From: Rhyacophila brunnea
Lineage: Eukaryota > Arthropoda > Insecta > Trichoptera > Rhyacophilidae
DNA: 64,000 nucleotides
Direction of reading: 5' to 3'
Assembly (NCBI GenBank): GCA_022495005.1
Contig: JAGYXB010001749.1
Location: forward strand, 620,001-684,000
Within the stretch, counting starts at the first letter, position 1. Each line of letters starts with the position of its first letter. The position numbers were made by a program, and so were the translations under genes. The notes beneath the pieces were generated by a model, which had not been told where the DNA came from, did no database searches, and saw only the letters and a list, made by a program, of their open reading frames with translations. Positions 44,578-59,500 of the stretch are shown here, in pieces.

Positions 44578-47500
44578 GTAAACAAGTTTTTTTTTTATTC
44601 TTCTGCCAATGTAGGTATCGTATTATCAGTGACGTCCCTGGACAAAATGCCGCACCTAAGCAGCGTCAATGTGCCGCCCCATTTTTTATACATTATTTTT
44701 TATCATCCTTTCATAACTCCAATATCTAAGAAATGTTTTGTATGGATACATTAGTAACAACATATACATATACCGCTAAATTTAATTTAAATACCATCTA
44801 TACTTCAGTAGATAATATTGCGGGTCCACGGTTTCAGATACATTTAAAAATACATCTGACAACTTTCAAAACTCGCGAGTGACTGCCAAAAATATATGGA
44901 TAAATTTATTAGGTTAGTATGTAGGTACCTACCTAAAATTAAAATAGAATTCGCAAATATGCACGTGTCATTGCTGGTCATCAAAGACATGAAGTCCAAG
45001 AACAACGGAAGTAAACCAGACAGCGCGAACTCAACAAAAAAAATTACATTCCTGTTAAACCTTTCATTTAACACAATCACTGCTAACCTTTCAATTACCA
45101 CATTTAAATAACACGTTAATTATATCTAATGGCCAACGACGCCAAACGCGCCAGTTGCGGTATTAGCACTAAATGAGTTAATAGATTTTGTTTCCAACCA
45201 GTAAGCTAATTTTTTTAATGAAAAAATATTCCCGTTATTACAAAGTTTAGGTACCTATTTCTATAATATACCTAATGATTCTCCTAGATTTGCCGCCCTT
45301 CGAGCAGCTGCCACCCCCAAGCGACGCTCAATATGCACGGACTCTCCACGGGACGTCACTGCGTATTATCCATCCAAGGATGCACATTCATGTACCGAAA
45401 TATGACTATATTCTAAACATTAGAGCGAGAGGTTTAAAAGAATACTATTTTATTAACAAAAATACTTTATGCAGTCATCAAATGTTTAAAATAATTATAA
45501 AGGATAATAAGGCTTCAAAATTATATAAATAGATTATCTACAACGTTTAAGGAGTGTCCAGGATCATGGTTTGAAAATACAATAAAAACTCAATTTTGAC
45601 CTACGCCGAGCATGTCCCCCCTTAAGTAGAGAAACCTAAGAAATCTATTGTGGACTCGATCCAACTTAATTGTGTGGATGGACCTATTAGGACTCCAAAT
45701 AATGCTGGCATATTCAAGAATACTCAACACAAATGATACGTATAATGTACGTAGCACTCGGATGTTTTCGAATGATTTTGAAACCCTCATAACAAAACCA
45801 AGCATTTTGCTAGATCTAGTACTGATGTTAACAATATGTTGATTGAAAGTGAACTTTGCATCATACAATACACCCAAATCTTTTATCTCCGTTACCCTAC
45901 TCAATATTATACTAGACAATGTGTATGGGAACAATAAGGTGTGCCTTGAACGACTGAATGAAATAATATTACATTTGGAGGTAGCGAATTCAAGTTTATT
46001 CAAGATAGACCATTGCGAGATAGCATCTAGATTAGACTGCATCATCGCACAGCATAATGGGGTTTCAATAGTTCGAAAAAGTTTAAGATTATCTGCGAAT
46101 AGCAAACAAGAAGAATTGGTTATAACTTTCACAATATCATTGAAAAATATTAAAAACAAAATTGGGCCAAGATTTGAACCTTGAGGAACGCCAGAGTTTG
46201 TTCTAAAATCCGCGATTCATTCCCATGGTCATCAACAAATTGACGGCGATTTTTCAAATAAGAAGCAAAAAAACATAATATTCTACTAGATGACGCGCCA
46301 AATATACAAAGCTTTTGTAATAAAATATCGTGATCAACACGATCAAATGTCTTGGAAATATCTGTATACACAGAATCAACTTGAATCGACTTATCCATAG
46401 AATTTGAAATAAAATTATTATACACTATAAGATTTGTTACTGTGGACCGCCTAAGTCGAAAACCATGCTGCGAATCGGAGAGGCAAGAGTCTATTTGACG
46501 GTTGATGTGTATATGTAATATCGATTCAAATAATTTACATGGAGCCGAAAGAACTGCTATTGGCCTCTTTTTAGAGTTTTAGTTAGAGATCTCTGATCTA
46601 GATCCCTTTTTATGAAGCGGCCTTAGGCGGGTTATTTTCCATGCATCAGGAAAAGTGCTGGATGCTATGATTAAATTAAATATATGTTTAAGCCGAAAGG
46701 ATATATGTTCGTAACAGCTCTTAACAACATAAGGTGGGAAGCCATCTGGTCCAAATTAACTTTTGGGAGACAAATTTAAAAACCCATATTCCATATCTTT
46801 GTCGTCAAATGCTGAGATTTGAAGATCTTGCGTTGCAGACGAAGGACCAGCAGAATCAGGGTTAAGTAGCGGTTCTATTGAGCTATAAATTGATTCAAAA
46901 TGCTTAGCAAATGCATCAGATATACCATGGTTCTCTATACTCTATAGGATCATTATTCAACGTCATCATGGCATTGTCTTTTGTAGTGCTACTGAAACTA
47001 CGCGAATGAATATATTTCCAAAAAAAATTAGGATCTGATACAATATTTCGACCAATCGACATCAGATATGATTTGTGAGCCGAAGAGATGTCACACTTCA
47101 ATGAGTTTCTGAGACAGGAAAATTTACTATAATCTGCAGTCCGCCTATGATTTTTCCACAGTGGGTGATAATATGCCTTTGACCTTAGATTGTAAATAAT
47201 TTCTGGCGTAAACCACTTAGGATATGAGTACTTCAGTAGATGAACGAGCCGGCGAGGGAAACAGGAGTCCAGACTGTTATAAAATTTATTATGGAAAATA
47301 TCTAATGCTAATATTCTTAATATCTAATATCCATTGTGTATTATGCCTATTCAGTGGCGGAATCGACGCATCATTGCTATGCGATACATGCTTAAAAGAT
47401 ATAATTGTGCAAGTAAAGGGATGATAGACATCTTCAGGAACGAGATGCTCGTCACATGCGCTGACCACCGTGCAACCAACGTTAGATACTCGTAGCACCA

Positions 47501-50500
47501 AATCAAGCGTCCGACACAGACTATTTTTCACAGAAGAAAATTGTTTTAGATTAAATAAATTATTAAAGCTGGCATAATCAGATTCAATTATACCAGCGGA
47601 ATACAAATTAAAATCTTCCAAAATAATTAGTTTTTTGTTGGGCAGGGCCAAATTCTCTATTATGTGAAAAAAGTCACTGTATGTCGCACCCCCAGTAAAA
47701 TACTGTAGTAAGTCAAAAATTGGCATTTTGCAGGAGAACCATTTGAAGTTTCAAATATTCTTTGTAAATACAGGAAAAGACTCATTTTTATGGAAAAACA
47801 TGATCTATTTTCAACTGTATTCATCATTTTTCTCTAAAACATATACAAACGGAGATATTTGAATATTTCTGAGTTACGACTGTATTTTATTAGGATATTT
47901 GACAATTTCATGGTAAAATTTGAATCAACTCAATACTTTCTATGTAAATTTCCCTACCATCACTCTAATAATTTCAACTAATTTGTTGGGCACTGTAAAG
48001 GAAGGTTTTCAAAATATTAAGTTATGGTACAATCTTTAAAGATTTATTGAAAAAAAAAGAAAAATACAATTATTAGTTCAAAACAACAAAAAAATACTTA
48101 ATTATTTAATTTAATGGGAAAATAAATTTTTTACATACGATTTTTAATTTTTAAACATCACTTGGAAGAGAAGCAAAAAATCATAATAAAATTCACGATG
48201 TTTAGCGGTGCAGAGGAAAGCAAATCCTTCTTTTTAATTGTCGTTATTTTTGGCCACTCTTGATATGCTTTGGATATATTGAGACCATCCATTGGTAACG
48301 GTTTGCCCATTTGCTGTTGTCGAACATTCAATTTCCTACATTCTTCATGATAACTGGTTTTAAAAAAAATAATGTATGGATAGTCTCTGTCTACTTTTAT
48401 AATTTTAATCTTCTGCCACAAAACTTTTTCTCCATTTTCATCCGTGTTGTAATTTTTACCGATTTCATCTGCTAGTTTTTTCATGTTGAGAAAATTATTT
48501 GTCGTCATGGGTTTAACTATGTATGGTTGTCCTGTTTTCTTACTTGTTTGTACAATGGTAATCATTTGGCTGGGCACAAATATTGGTCCATTTTTTAGAG
48601 CCCTGGTCTTCTGCTGCTCAATTGTAGAATGGACGATATCGCCTTCATTTTGTTTATGCCCGGTGACCAAAAACTTATGAGAGATCGTTGTATTTTTTTG
48701 TAAATTCCCGGTGGCATATAAATACATTGCAGCAATTTATTTATTTTTATTCTGCCCGGCACAATTGTCACTGTAAAAAATAAAATGCTCATTGTGGTGA
48801 TATTTTTTACATGCATTGTAATCGAGTACACAGCTACCAATTTTATTGGATCCTCATGCAGCTTGACTCTCGTCCCACATGTATCAGTTTGCAATATTTT
48901 CAGTGATATTATAGACTGTACGATTGTACATTGCCAAACTTTCGTTTATAATAGAAAGTTGACACATTTCCGCAAGGAAGCGGTAAAACAGCCTGCAAAT
49001 CATATACAGCTACATTAATGACGCTATTTTAGCCATTAGTTCGGGACTCTGCTACGTCTTTGATCTTTTCATCCCTTGCCTCTTTTTTCCAGGTTGATGT
49101 GTCTCATATTTTTCTTGAAGTTGTTTTTTTTCATCTGGTGGTGAAGAATTATTGTATAGGTCGTATTCAACGCACAAATCTTTTTTTAGGCTTAAAGAAG
49201 CCAATATTAAATTCGTCATTAAATATAGATGCGTATAATAGTGTTCTTTTCCAAATGGCATATTGCTGTCAGCTTGTTGTTTTTTGTATAACCGATACAT
49301 TTCAGCAATTGTTAATTTACCATCTAAATACAATTTGGACGTCTGTGCACGCAAATAATGTTACTCGATCACTGGGAAAGACTTAATGTGAGCTCTTATA
49401 TCATTTTTTTAAACATCACTATTTTTTTGTGATTTTTGTGATCTCTTTGTTCTGGAATTGGCGTTCCGGAAAGAAGATCTCTTGTTTTCCATGCAGTGGA
49501 GCAGTACCTTTCACTCACCCCAAATGTGTTGATAAAGTATTTTTTGCATACTTCTTGTATTTTACTTCCATTTAATTGTTGATAACAAAAATTGTTGCCT
49601 CTGCTGCTTCCAGTTTTTTTTGTTTGAATACTTTGGAACAATAATATCCATGCAATTAGTGAGAAAATTACGCTGTATCTCAAGATTTTCCTGTAGTAAC
49701 AGAGTTACAACAGTATTTTTTTGAAAAGTATTGTTTTAGTTTTTTAGAAAGCTTCTTGTAAAATACTGTCGTAACTTAGTTACAACACTATTTTATTATC
49801 TATTCAACAGTTTTCGGAAAGCAATGTACTGTATTAAGTGCTTTCTCTCCGACACTATTTGAGTTTGAGATACGATAGTATTTTATTAAAATAGCAAAAA
49901 AAAATACGAATCCAACCACATCCATAACTCGAAAACGCCCATTTCAGACTTACGACAGTATTTTACTGGGGGTGCGATGTAGTCGCTGAGCTGCTGGGAG
50001 GGAAGTATACAGCGGCCAAGTACAGTGAACAAAAATTAAAATTTACTTTCAACAAATTAAAATCAAAATCATATTCACTCATATTTGATCTGAGTGGATA
50101 TAAAGTCTGTGTGGATAATGCTACCCCATTTCTAATTGCCAGCAAAACGCCCCCACCTCGTCTACCATTTTGACGGTCTGTTCTATGTATAAAATATTCA
50201 ATGCCGAACAGCTCATTGGCCGATATGGTGTCGTCGAGCCATGTTTCCCTAAGAGCAATTATCGATAGCCGGGGACACAATATACCCTCTTTAAATGTAT
50301 TTACTTTAGTTTTTAAGCCTTGTACATTTTGATAATAAATCTGGCATGACCAAGGTGCGGGGGTTGTTGAATGATGCTTAAGCTTATTATGAGCGAGTCA
50401 TGCTGTGGGTGGGTGAGGGATTTCATTTGAGTAGTCCGTCATTGATCGCTCCCTCTGCTCCGCGTACGGGCGAGCCGGACATGTTACACTATGGGTCGGG

Positions 50501-53500
50501 TGGTCATATGGCCGCTTGTGACGGCGGCAGGCAACGCATTTTGGAGAAGATTCCTCCACGAGGCAGTCCGCACGGTCGTGGCCTGTTTCGGTACAGCTAG
50601 AACAGGTGACGTCTTTTGCCGAGCATGATTTGGCCATGTGCCCATATAATTGGCATTTATTACACTTGGTTACCCCTAGATAGTTCTGGGATAGGAAAGA
50701 GTCCCACCCCATGTACAGTCTGTCATCTGCAATGAGAGCAGACCACACCACGGCAGTTACATAAGTGATATAATGGCATCTGCCAGTCCTGAGACCCGCC
50801 TTGTGGCTGAGGCGTACGGCCTGGTAGGCCTCCTCAGATAGACCCGTCTGCTCTCTTGTAGAGTTGTAAATCGCCTCCCGAAGCTGGGGTTCTGTAGTGG
50901 AAGCCGGCATATTAAAAATGATAATGCGATGCTGCTTTTTTTCCTGCGAGTTTAACTCTCAGAGCAGTCTCTGAGGTCCCCAGAGCGCTGACAAGACGCT
51001 TGGCCTCGTCCTCAGAGCGGGGCTGTACGAAAATCCGTTTCTGATGTTTCTAATTTCCGTTATTTGTACCCCAATATCCCTGGGATTGAGGGACTTCTTG
51101 ATGAGTAACCTAACAATGGGCATTATATTATTATATTGGAATAAACGTTGTTTCTTTAAATATAATAATATAATGCCCATTGTTAGGTATGACTGTCTCC
51201 CATATATTAATCAATTTATTTATTTCATATCTATAAAAACCTTCGGATTATTATGAACTATTTTTTTACCATTAAGAACATTTTGCAGTACCGTCAAACG
51301 CCGTAACTTAGCCTGCTGTCCCAACTTTGCCTTGAGTGGATTGCTATTAAACAATACCTTCCAGTTTTATTTTGAAAAGTCTGACAACTTCAGAATAAAT
51401 TGGGTAAATAGATTATCTTTTTATGGCAACATTGAAAAAAGGTGTTTGTCACTAGAGACCGAAAAGTTTAACGTATGGCTTGGCGGCGGCGCTCGTATTG
51501 TTTCCGATTTAGAAGTATTGTGAGAGTATTTCTAGGATTGGAAGATATTATTTCCGACTTCCTTGAATAGGTAGATATATATTTTCGCAAATTTCAAATA
51601 CAGTGATATAAGTACATTTTTCCCAATAACTAGCATTTTATATAGCAACTTTCAAATTTTAAGTGTGTTTTATACCTGCCATCGCGGCAACTCTTATTTT
51701 AGTTGTTGAAGAGCCGAATGAGTTTATTTTGTCATTTTCTTCTTCACCGTAGGAGATAATTTGACTTATAATCTTTCTGCCGCCACTTTTCAAAACTTTT
51801 GCCATTAATGCCATTATTAACACGTCTAAATGACTGATACCGCGCACTTATAAGAAACGTCAAATGCTTTCAAGGTGAGGGGAATGAATACTGAAACACG
51901 AGAGGAGGGGATTCTAGCTCTTCAAGCCACCGCACAACTTAAACTTTTCGAGTCCATTACTGATACTTTGACAGATAAGTTTATAAAAGGCGGGAATTGT
52001 TGAAGAACCGAGTGCTCTGTAAACTTTTGCTATGGAGGCCAAACTACCTATTGGAGGTTAGTGGTTTTTATAATATACAAGCTGAAGTACCCGGCTTCGC
52101 ACAGGGACGCTTCGTGGATACATTTATCTTAGATATTTAAAAAATAAAAAAAGTAATTATCTTTTTAATATTAAAATATCTCTGTAATACGGTATGGCAA
52201 TATGGAAGTAATTCTAATAGAAGAAAGGGTCAAACAAAAGAACACTAAATTAAAATCGAATCCAAAATATGCAAACGTTATTAATAGTATTAACATGTAG
52301 TAAAAAATTCAAAACAAACAAAAAACTTTATATTTTATATAATACTAATTTAAAAACCTTCGCAGGTGTGCGCACAACAACTGACAAAAGTTTCATCGCA
52401 ATCAAATGAATGGTATAGAAACGCATACGAATAGAAGAAGAAGATGATTTTCTAATTCAGAAATTTTCGCGGGCGTGCACACAACAACTCACCAAAGTTT
52501 CATCGCAATCGGATGAATGGTATAGGAACGCATACGGCACAGACAGACAGACAGACATTCATTTTTATATATAAGATATAGCCTATAACCTTCACGCAAG
52601 TACAAGCAATACGTTGACAAAGTTTTATCGCAATCGGATGAACGGTATGGCAGCGTATAAAATACGAACAAACAAACAAATATTGATTTTTAAATAATAG
52701 ACGTGTTTGGAAATATCCTTGTTTATAAGATAAGATAAAAAATTATATAAAACATAAAAAAATAGTTTTTTGATGACAGGTAAAGAAGGGAAGAGTCATG
52801 TAGTAAGTTTTTTAGTACCTTAATTTCAATCCAGGGCTGGCACAAGTTAATTTCAAATATTTTTTTTTAACTATTACTTGAAATAGGATTTTTGCTGCAT
52901 TAGTTATAATAATTATATTATACTCTCCATAGGTAATATTATAGACGTAACTTTTTTTCTAGAGCGCATAACTATTAACGGTACAGGGAAACGTCGAAAA
53001 ATTGGCGCAATGCGCTAGAGAGATTATACAGATGAACAATTAGCAGCAGTTGCAGAATTGGTGGAAAATAAAGAGATGTTTTCTTACCAAGCAGAGAAAA
53101 AGTTCAGTATTCCAAAAACAATATATTTAAATAAAGTAAATAAAAACAATTGAAACTGTACTATACTTGCAAACTATCTAAATTGAAGAAGCACAGCTAG
53201 TGGAAGTAGCAATTGCTTCCAGTTATTATGGGAGCCCTCTAACTAAACTTGGCTTGACTTGAGTGACATAAAAATAGCAGAACATGGAAGTCCACCGGGA
53301 GAAAAGTGGGTAAATTCATTCATCGAACGCAATCGTGAAAAAATTACAATATAGAGCAAGCACTCAAAACATCAAAAGAGCACGAGCGGAGAAAATGAAG
53401 GATGGATTTGAAAAAGTTTGAAATTTGAAAAATTTTGAAAAACAATTTGAAAAAAAACCATGACGAAACTAGCCTGAGCGATAATCCTGGAACTTCAAAA

Positions 53501-56500
53501 TGCATTTATAAAGAGGTGTAAAATATCCGAAAAGAATCACAAAATATACTAAGGGTTCAATATCAATAATATTTACTATAGTGGCTGACGAGACTTGCCT
53601 GCCACCAGTGTACAAGTCCGAACATTTGTGGATGAATTGGTGTGAACATGGGCCTATAAATGCCAGGTTAAAAGAATTAATGGAAAAAATTTAAATTACC
53701 AAGTCGAAAAATATAGTTAGTGGCTCGGGATTGGTGCCAAATCCGGGGAGTATGGCGGATGCTGTAAGATTAATTCTGATAGTAAAAATAACACCATTTT
53801 TGTTCATCAAATGCGGTCGTTTTTTAAATGAATGTCTAGCTTAAATTGTTCAATCGTTGACTATACTTGACGGCATTATTGTTCCATTTGATTTTAAGTT
53901 CTAAGAAGATTATAAGTTCCCACCATTACACATCGTTTTGTGCATTTCGTCTTTATGGGTAGAGAGGGATGCTGCTCCAGAGATTGACCATTGTCGTTTT
54001 CGCGAAACATTGTTGTAAACGATTCAATTTTCATCACCTGTTTATAATTCGATCCAAGAATGAAACCTTATTTTGTCTGGCGAGGATTGATCCACAGATA
54101 GTCAAAATGTCGAGCGAATTCTTCGGTGACTTTCATATTCTGGGCTATTGCTAATTTTTTTGTGGCTGACACACGATCGACTGTTGAAACTGGCCAAATC
54201 AAGGTACATCCTCTACCTTTTAAGGAAAAACACAACAACAAAAGACAACCTTTTACAAATAAGTAAGTACATACCTTTAAAATGGCAAGAACTTATGCAT
54301 CAACCTACCTAATATTTATTTTAAAATGAGCTTCATTTGAGTGGATGTCTGAGTGGAAACATATTTGATTATGATAATATTGATAATAATATTATTATAT
54401 ACAACGAATCATATTATTATTATTCTAACATCATCTACGAGTATATCCGTTGTATTTTTATCGTCATTAGTGTCGTCGTCGGTAGTATCCATGTGTTGAT
54501 AATTACTAATTATTTACTTTCAGAGCATTTACCAATTTTGGACCATCGGTCACTCAAATTTAATAGTATCACAAATGGCATTTGTCGTCTGTAATCGTGT
54601 CTTCTAAGCAACTAAGTGCATCGCGCATTAATTACAATATAATATGTCTAACATACAGTATGATGTTAATCATTTTTTTTTCTAAAATAGGTGATGGCTG
54701 CATTTTTGCGCGAACCGCAAACGTAGGAACTTGTATCAAAATCGAAACCTGTCGAGCGGCTATTGCTAACATAAGACGAGGAATCGGCCCTCAGGTAACT
54801 ATGAAAAAATGTTTGTGCTTTCTTCTTTGTCTTCAATTATTGTCAATTTAAAATTGATTATTTCTGTCTTCAAATTAGCGTTAAAAAACATCATGCCGTA
54901 CTATGTAGTACCTATTTCAAAGAAAAAAATACGTGGAACAAAACAAGTCACAAAATCTAGATGTTTTATTTTAGTACTCAAACATAAGGTGGAAAAACAC
55001 ATTTTGATTATTATTTCCTGGTACGATAAAGATGTTATGAGATTTCATGATAAATATGAGTATATATTTATATGATTTGTAATTTAAAGATGTAATTTAT
55101 AATTTAAATATCATTTGCATAATGTGATCGGTTTTTCCTACACATTTTTTCACTGGTTTTTTGCTCTCGTGAATGGTTGATATTTAAGGAGCAAACATTC
55201 AAAAAGTGATTTGTCCCACAGATGCTGAGTTAAGATAATCATGAAAAACATATTGTTTAATAACCTAGCCCAGTGGTCGGCAAACTGCGGCTCTTTGGCC
55301 CCTTGAGTGTGGCTCTACCACAAATGACCACGATCGGACTAAAATAGTGAAAAATAGAACAGTCGAAATATCTTCGAATATCCAGTAAGTCCAGTAAGTC
55401 GAAGATCTTAAATTAGTTTCAGCTTTATCAATAACAGTCTTGTTACATACATGATACAGCACAAATTGGTACGATTTATTTCATCTACCGGTCTTAAAGA
55501 AGAACTTTTAGGATTTTTGCCACTCAAAGGTCAAGTACGTGGAGAGGATAATGCTTTAATTGAGTGCATGGAAAAACACTATAATCCACTCAACAAAATT
55601 GTGTCAATTATCAACAGACAGAGCGAAGAGTACGACTGGGGTAATTAAAAGGTTGTGTTGCTATTTTGAAAGAAAAAAATAATCACGAGATACTTGCTTT
55701 CATTCGCCAAGAAGCGGTTTATGCGCAAACATTTCCAGAAGAAATTTGCAAGTTATGGAATTTGTGATTATGATTATCAACTCCGTTATAGCTAAAGCTC
55801 TTAATTGTCGCCAATTTAAAGGTTTTTTAGTTGTAATGGAGAGTGAGTACGCAGATCTTTTGCTGCATAACAAAGTACGTCGGTCCGTCTCATCTAAATC
55901 AGCTTAATCGTAAACTGCGGGGGGAAGGAAACACAATATTTTTTTCGATGTTAGAAGAGGTTATTTCATTCGAAGACAAATTATCCCTTTTTGCTCAAGA
56001 TTTCGCAAAAGAATCATTGCTAACATCGCCAAAAAAATCATTCTGCTAAGATTGACATTTGCTATTTCAAAACAACAATTTTAAATAAGAGGGAAGCTTT
56101 TCTCAACAGATTTTAGGAATTCAGAAACAACAAAGCGATGTCAGTCTTTCTTAAAAAAAAAAAAACCTCTTAATGCTGAGGTAACAGAATTATTTTTTTC
56201 CCCCGTAATGTTGACATTGGCAACTTTGAAATGCAATTGCTGGATTTAAAAATAAAGAATTATGGAGCTCTAAATTTTAACGTCTCTGTGCTGATTGGAC
56301 ATATTGGAGAAAAACAAATATGAACATGGTTCACAGTATAATCAGTCTGGTTTGAAAGACCTGGAGGAGGAAAACATGATGATTTTTAATACCTCGAATA
56401 GTATTCCTGACTCATATGATCAGTTGAAAAAAGTAACGTTTGCCGTACTTTCATTTTCCGGCTCTACATATTCATGCGAACAATCTTTTTCAAGCATGAA

Positions 56501-59500
56501 CCTTATCAAGAGTAAATTGAGAAGTTATATTATTGATGAGAACCTGGAATCATGCCCAAAATTAAAAACAACAACATACAAACCTGACTTCCCCAAACTT
56601 TTTAAGGAGATGGATATTAAGTGTTTGTCATTATTAAATTGTATGGATACTTTACTTACAATTTAATTTGTATCAATAAAAACAATCATTTTTAAGTATG
56701 ATATCAAGTTTTATTCAATGTACTTATAGTTTAATAATATTTTAATTTTTTTTATTTTAAATCAACAAGAGAATCATGTCTGCGAATAAATGCTACTTTG
56801 GCCTGTTAAGACATTTTAAGTCCCGCATACCATCTCATCGAACTAAAAGCACTCTTTACAAGACACTTGTATAGCCAGTGCTCACATATGCATCGGAAAC
56901 CTGGAAATCAACTCTGCGAAATGAACGAGCCCTGAACATCTTTGAAAGAAAAATTCTCCGCCGTATATATGGACCGATCAGGGATGGCACCAATTGGAGG
57001 CGAAGATATAATGCTGAGCTCTACGGGCTGTACGAAGATTGCAGCGCAGTTCAATCAATTAAGATTGGGAGACTGCAATGGCTTGGTCATGTGCACCGTA
57101 TGAATGACAATGAACTAGCAAAGAGAGTGATGTCCAGCAATCCAATAAGACGTAGAAGAAGAGGGAGGCCAAAAATTCGTTGGTTGGATGCAGTTGCCAG
57201 TGACTGCCGTATTCTGGGGGTACCAAATTAGAAAGCTGCCACACTGGATAGGGACAGGTGGAGGGAGCTGTTGGAGGAGGCCAGGACCCACACCGAGTTG
57301 TTGCGCCCCTGATGATGACTTATAGTTTAATTAAGATGTAAAACTTTGATTAAAGTTAATTAAATTACTGAACAATGTACCTACTGATACCAAATATCAT
57401 AATGCCTAAATCCGCCATCAAAAATCTTCCAATCGACAGAGTTGGAAATATAATGATAATATTATTGTAACTGTAAATGAGTCAAGGCTAGACCAGGATT
57501 CACAGCGAAACAAACAAAAAGAAAGTTACCGTTATCTGTTTCTGGGCGGACGAAGGATCGAGTGTAGGTACGGTCAGTCGGTAACCTACCCTTGAACCTC
57601 GAACGTTGCCTCTAAAAATACAACTTGCTACCTTTTTCGTGCCAAATCGTGCGTTCACAAAATATGTTGTTAATAATTAATTGTTACTTAATGTCCCTGA
57701 ATCAGTGTTAAGTGAAAAGTATAAATCAACACCCTATGTAAACCCATACTCCTCACTACATATATATACTTTAAGTTTAAGAAATTTGGCTCTCAGAAAA
57801 AATTTAAATCGTTGTACTGTTGATATTTGGCTCTTTTGACTAATGGGTTTACCGACCACTGACCTAGCCTATGTACTCAAAGTGTTTTTTTAAAGGGGGG
57901 ACATGCTCGTCGAAGGTCAAAATTGAGTTTTTATTGTATTTTCAAACCATGATCCTGGACACTCCTTAAACGTTGTAGATAATCTATTTATATAATTTTG
58001 AAGCCTTATTATCCTTTATAGTTATTTTAAACATTTGATGACTGCATAAAGTATTTTTGTTACATAAAATAGTATTCTTTTAAACCTCTCGCTCTAATGT
58101 TTTAGAATATAGTCATATTTCGGTACATAACTGTGCAGTGGTGTTAAGATTTTTTACATTTATTAATTTTTAAACGCATTTATAAAACCATTAGTATAAT
58201 TTATGACGAGATAATTTTGTAAAATATTCACGATAAAAAATTATATTGATAATCTCTGTGATCCCAAATTTGACAAGAATTAGGCATTTTATTATTCAAA
58301 AAATCGGCAAGATTAACACATTTGAAGATGATTCTAAAGATACTTATTATAAGCTATGTTTTTGACATTCAAGTGTATAAACATCTTTATGAATAATGAT
58401 TGCTTTTATAATAATTATTGACCTAAGAGTAAAATTTTCTTTTGTCATTCCCTAGTTAACGCGCGACAACTGTTTGAACATGTACCTAACCAATTTTTTT
58501 TTAATTTTTTTTTTAACAGTACATGTTCAAACACGCGCGTCAATATAATTTTACTCCCTACTTCAATTATAGTTTGTCAATTTATGGCTACGGCCGTATG
58601 TTGTAGCTTAACCACTGGGGAATGACAAAAGAAATGGCGTATTTCAAAAAAACACTACCTTATTCTTAGGTCAATAATTATTATAAAGCAATCATTATTC
58701 ATAAGATGTTTATCACACTTGAATGGTCAAAGACATAGCTTATAATAAATATCTTTAGAATCATCTTCAAATGTGTTAATCTTGCCGATTTTTGAATAAT
58801 AAAATGCCTAATTCTTGTCAAATTTGGGATCACAGATTATCAATATAATTTTTTATCGTGAATATTTTACAAAATTATCTCGAATAAATTATGCTATGGT
58901 TTTATAAATGCGTTTAAAAATTAATAAATGTAAAAATTTTAACACCACTGCACAGTTATGTACTGAAATATGACTATATTCTAAAACATTAGAGCGAGAG
59001 GTTTAAAAGAATACTATTTTATGTAACAAAAATACTTTATGCAGTCATCAAATGTTTAAAATAACTATAAAGGATAATAAGGCTTCAAAATTATATAAAG
59101 AGATTATCTACAACGTTTAAGGAGTGTCCAGGATCATGGTTTGAAAATACAATAAAAACTCAATTTTGACCTTCGACGAGCATGTCCCCCCTTAAGGAAA
59201 GAATTTTAATCCTGGTATGTTGTATACTTAATCTAATTAATTCGTGGAAGTGGTTCATTTTTTGATTTGAAATTTGGACAAAACATGATTTGCATGAAAC
59301 TTGTGGACAAAACACTATTCGAATGTTTTCTTACTAGGACAAAACATCATTTGAATGAAAATCAGGGCATTTCATTTATATCATATATTATTTTAATAAA
59401 ATTTATTAGGGAGCATATTGTATGATATTATGTACAGATTGTTAAATAGTAAAAGGTTCTGGCTCCACACAGTCACATGACCTTCTGCTTTTCGATATTG

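Larger units (their letters stand above)
55271..57861 (+). mobile_element. 2.6 kb hAT, ends intact, transposase decayed
   Basis: Exact 8-bp duplication ACCTAGCC (55263-55270 and 57862-57869). The ends are CAGTGGTCGGCAAACTGCGG and GGGTTTACCGACCACTG. Coding remnants: ELLGFLPLKGQVRGED, ALIECMEKHYNPLNKIVSI; EILAFIRQEAVYAQTFPEEI; YVGPSHLNQLNRKLRGEG; SGSTYSCEQSFSSMNLIKSK, LRSYIIDENLESCPKLKTTT. These fit the ZBED5/GTF2IRD2-like branch of hAT transposases with the C-terminal dimerization region. Stops, an internal deletion and two nested insertions (RTE at 56760, repeat R at 57385) silence it. Lies in intron 2 of gene B. Confidence 0.9.

Noticed and set aside
47678..49981. 4-bp TGTA duplication for the DNCAGQN transposon as the settled answer
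   Set aside because: TGTA does occur on both sides, but using it shifts the interrupted LINE frame; a 2-bp TG duplication keeps the frame. Left open as an alternative.
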